From: an uncultured bacterium
Lineage (GTDB): Bacteria > Bacillota > Clostridia > Oscillospirales > Ruminococcaceae
Direction of reading: 5' to 3'
Assembly: GCA_905214265.1 (NCBI GenBank)
Contig: CAJMLQ010000162.1
Location: 1-5,887, forward strand
Length of the DNA stretch: 5,887 nucleotides
The notes under the pieces are model-generated. The model was not told the DNA's origin. It did no database searches and was given only the letters and a program-made list of their open reading frames with translations. Position 1 is the first letter of the stretch. The number at the start of each line of letters is the position of its first letter. Below are positions 5,418 through 5,887 of the stretch, in pieces. Made by a program: the position numbers and the translations under genes.

Positions 5418-5456
5418 AAAAGCCGTCACTTTCCATTTATGAAGCGGCGGCTTTTT
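5418..5456 (+). terminator. Terminator-like hairpin upstream of parA (second of two)
   Basis: AAAAGCCG (5418-5425) pairs with CGGCTTTT (5448-5455), extended inward by T-G, C-G and, past a mismatch, CTTT/GAAG (5429-5432 with 5441-5444). Five T follow from 5452. It ends about 45 bases before the parA start and may attenuate parA transcription together with the first hairpin. Confidence 0.6.
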
Positions 5457-5501
5457 CTATTTCCAGAAGCAATATCAATATTCAGAAATGAGGTGAAGTT
5501 A

Positions 5502-5795
5502 TTGAACACGCAAATCATCGCCATCGCCAACCAGAAAGGCGGCGTTGGCAAGACAACCACCTGCGCGAACTTGGGGATCGGGCTGGCACAGGCCGGAAAG
5601 AAAGTGCTGCTGATCGACGGAGACCCGCAAGGCAGTGTGACCATCAGCCTGGGCCACCCCCAGCCGGACAAGCTGCCCTTCACTCTGTCCGACGCGATGG
5701 GCCGTATCCTGATGGACGAGCCAATCAAGCCCGGTGAGAGGATATGTGGCCTACCGCGAGGCCGGTTATTCCCCAAAATTCCGGGAGGAACATAA
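5502..5795 (+). pseudogene. parA: ParA family ATPase, N-terminal fragment truncated by rearrangement
   Basis: ParA ATPases drive DNA partitioning, here probably for maintenance of an integrative element. The start is TTG 5502-5504 with GAGGTG eight bases upstream. The frame is open from further upstream (5385), but that part covers the leader hairpins. Residues 1-79 are typical ParA: IIAIANQKGGVGKTTTCANL (5-24) holds the deviant Walker A (KGGVGKTT, 12-19, with signature K12 and K17), and VLLIDGDPQGS (35-45) holds the Walker A' aspartate D41. After PIKPGE (74-79) similarity to ParA stops; at most residues 80-81 (RI) still belong. The frame then reads an unrelated 16-18 residue tail to TAA at 5793-5795. 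A full ParA is about 250-275 aa, so Walker B and the C-terminal two thirds are missing and the product should be inactive. Confidence 0.82.
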
Positions 5796-5887
5796 GGAAG
5801 AAATCCTGCTCCATCAGGCAGCAAAAAATGCCTTTGACGAGATGGGTGTGAAGAAGCTGCCCAAAGTCAAGGAACTGCAAGCCGAGT
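5740..5887 (+). pseudogene. C-terminal fragment resembling a conjugative-element relaxase (Tn1549-like), continues past the right edge
   Basis: In the frame one base after that of parA, 49 codons are open to the window end with strong coding character, including VAYREAGYSPKFREEH, EEILLHQAAKNAFDEMG and VKKLPKVKELQAE. From memory this matches the charged, helical C-terminal region of relaxases (MobA/VirD2-type) of Tn1549-like elements in Clostridia; the name is a recollection, not a search result. The catalytic N-terminal relaxase domain is absent and there is no start codon with a ribosome binding site, so the piece is a remnant. Similarity begins at about 5743 (TAT GTG GCC TAC). The junction with parA lies near 5738-5745. 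Confidence 0.55.

Larger units (their letters stand above)
5115..5887. mobile_element. Partial, rearranged integrative/conjugative element (edge region)
   Basis: After the rpsI terminator the sequence changes to AT-rich non-coding DNA with paired direct repeats and two terminator-like hairpins. It then continues into a parA gene of the type carried by Clostridia conjugative elements, which breaks off into what looks like the C-terminal coding region of a conjugative relaxase. No integrase, excisionase or complete transfer gene is present. The left boundary is not defined; it could be in the rpsI 3' end or anywhere to about 5175, and the right boundary is outside the window. A remnant with an internal deletion, or an assembly chimera of element fragments, are both possible. 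Confidence 0.5.

Noticed and set aside
5385..5501. 39-residue N-terminal extension of parA
   Set aside because: It covers the second hairpin and has no ParA similarity; ParA begins at the TTG with a ribosome binding site.

Overview
The window looks like chromosomal DNA from a GC-rich, spore-forming member of the Firmicutes (class Clostridia, most like Oscillospiraceae/Ruminococcaceae). Three sporulation proteins restricted to endospore formers (YqfC, YqfD, YlbJ), ribosomal proteins L13 and S9 of Clostridia type, and strong GGAGG ribosome binding sites support this. The family-level placement is inference from protein style, not from a search.

Layout. (1) 1-2661, minus strand: a compact unit read right to left, yqfC, ylbJ, a 72-residue Cys-rich protein, then an RluA-family rRNA pseudouridine synthase that runs off the left edge. 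The yqfC/ylbJ coding regions overlap by 3 bases, and the next two spacings are 11 and 17 bp, so the genes are probably co-transcribed and translationally coupled. The synthase appears to start at an ATC codon. (2) 2662-2745: an 84-bp divergent intergenic region with mirror-image sigma-E-like promoter elements serving yqfC (minus) and yqfD (plus). (3) 2746-3921, plus: yqfD. (4) 3922-4088: AT-rich, purine-rich gap without a recognised gene. (5) 4089-5114, plus: a perfect consensus housekeeping promoter, a structured leader resembling the L13 autoregulatory leader, rplM, rpsI and a strong intrinsic terminator. (6) 5115-5887: AT-rich non-coding DNA with several pairs of direct repeats and two further terminator-like hairpins, then the first third of a parA gene joined out of frame to the C-terminal part of what looks like a conjugative-element relaxase. 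I read this as the edge of a degraded or internally deleted integrative element next to rpsI, or as an assembly chimera.

Functionally, the left half is a mother-cell sporulation locus (YqfC/YqfD/YlbJ) joined to an rRNA modification gene. The centre is the conserved L13-S9 ribosomal operon with its own promoter and feedback leader. The right end is accessory DNA. No complete novel system is visible. The most unusual items are the shared-element divergent promoter, the ATC start, and the parA/relaxase junction with its repeat-rich leader.
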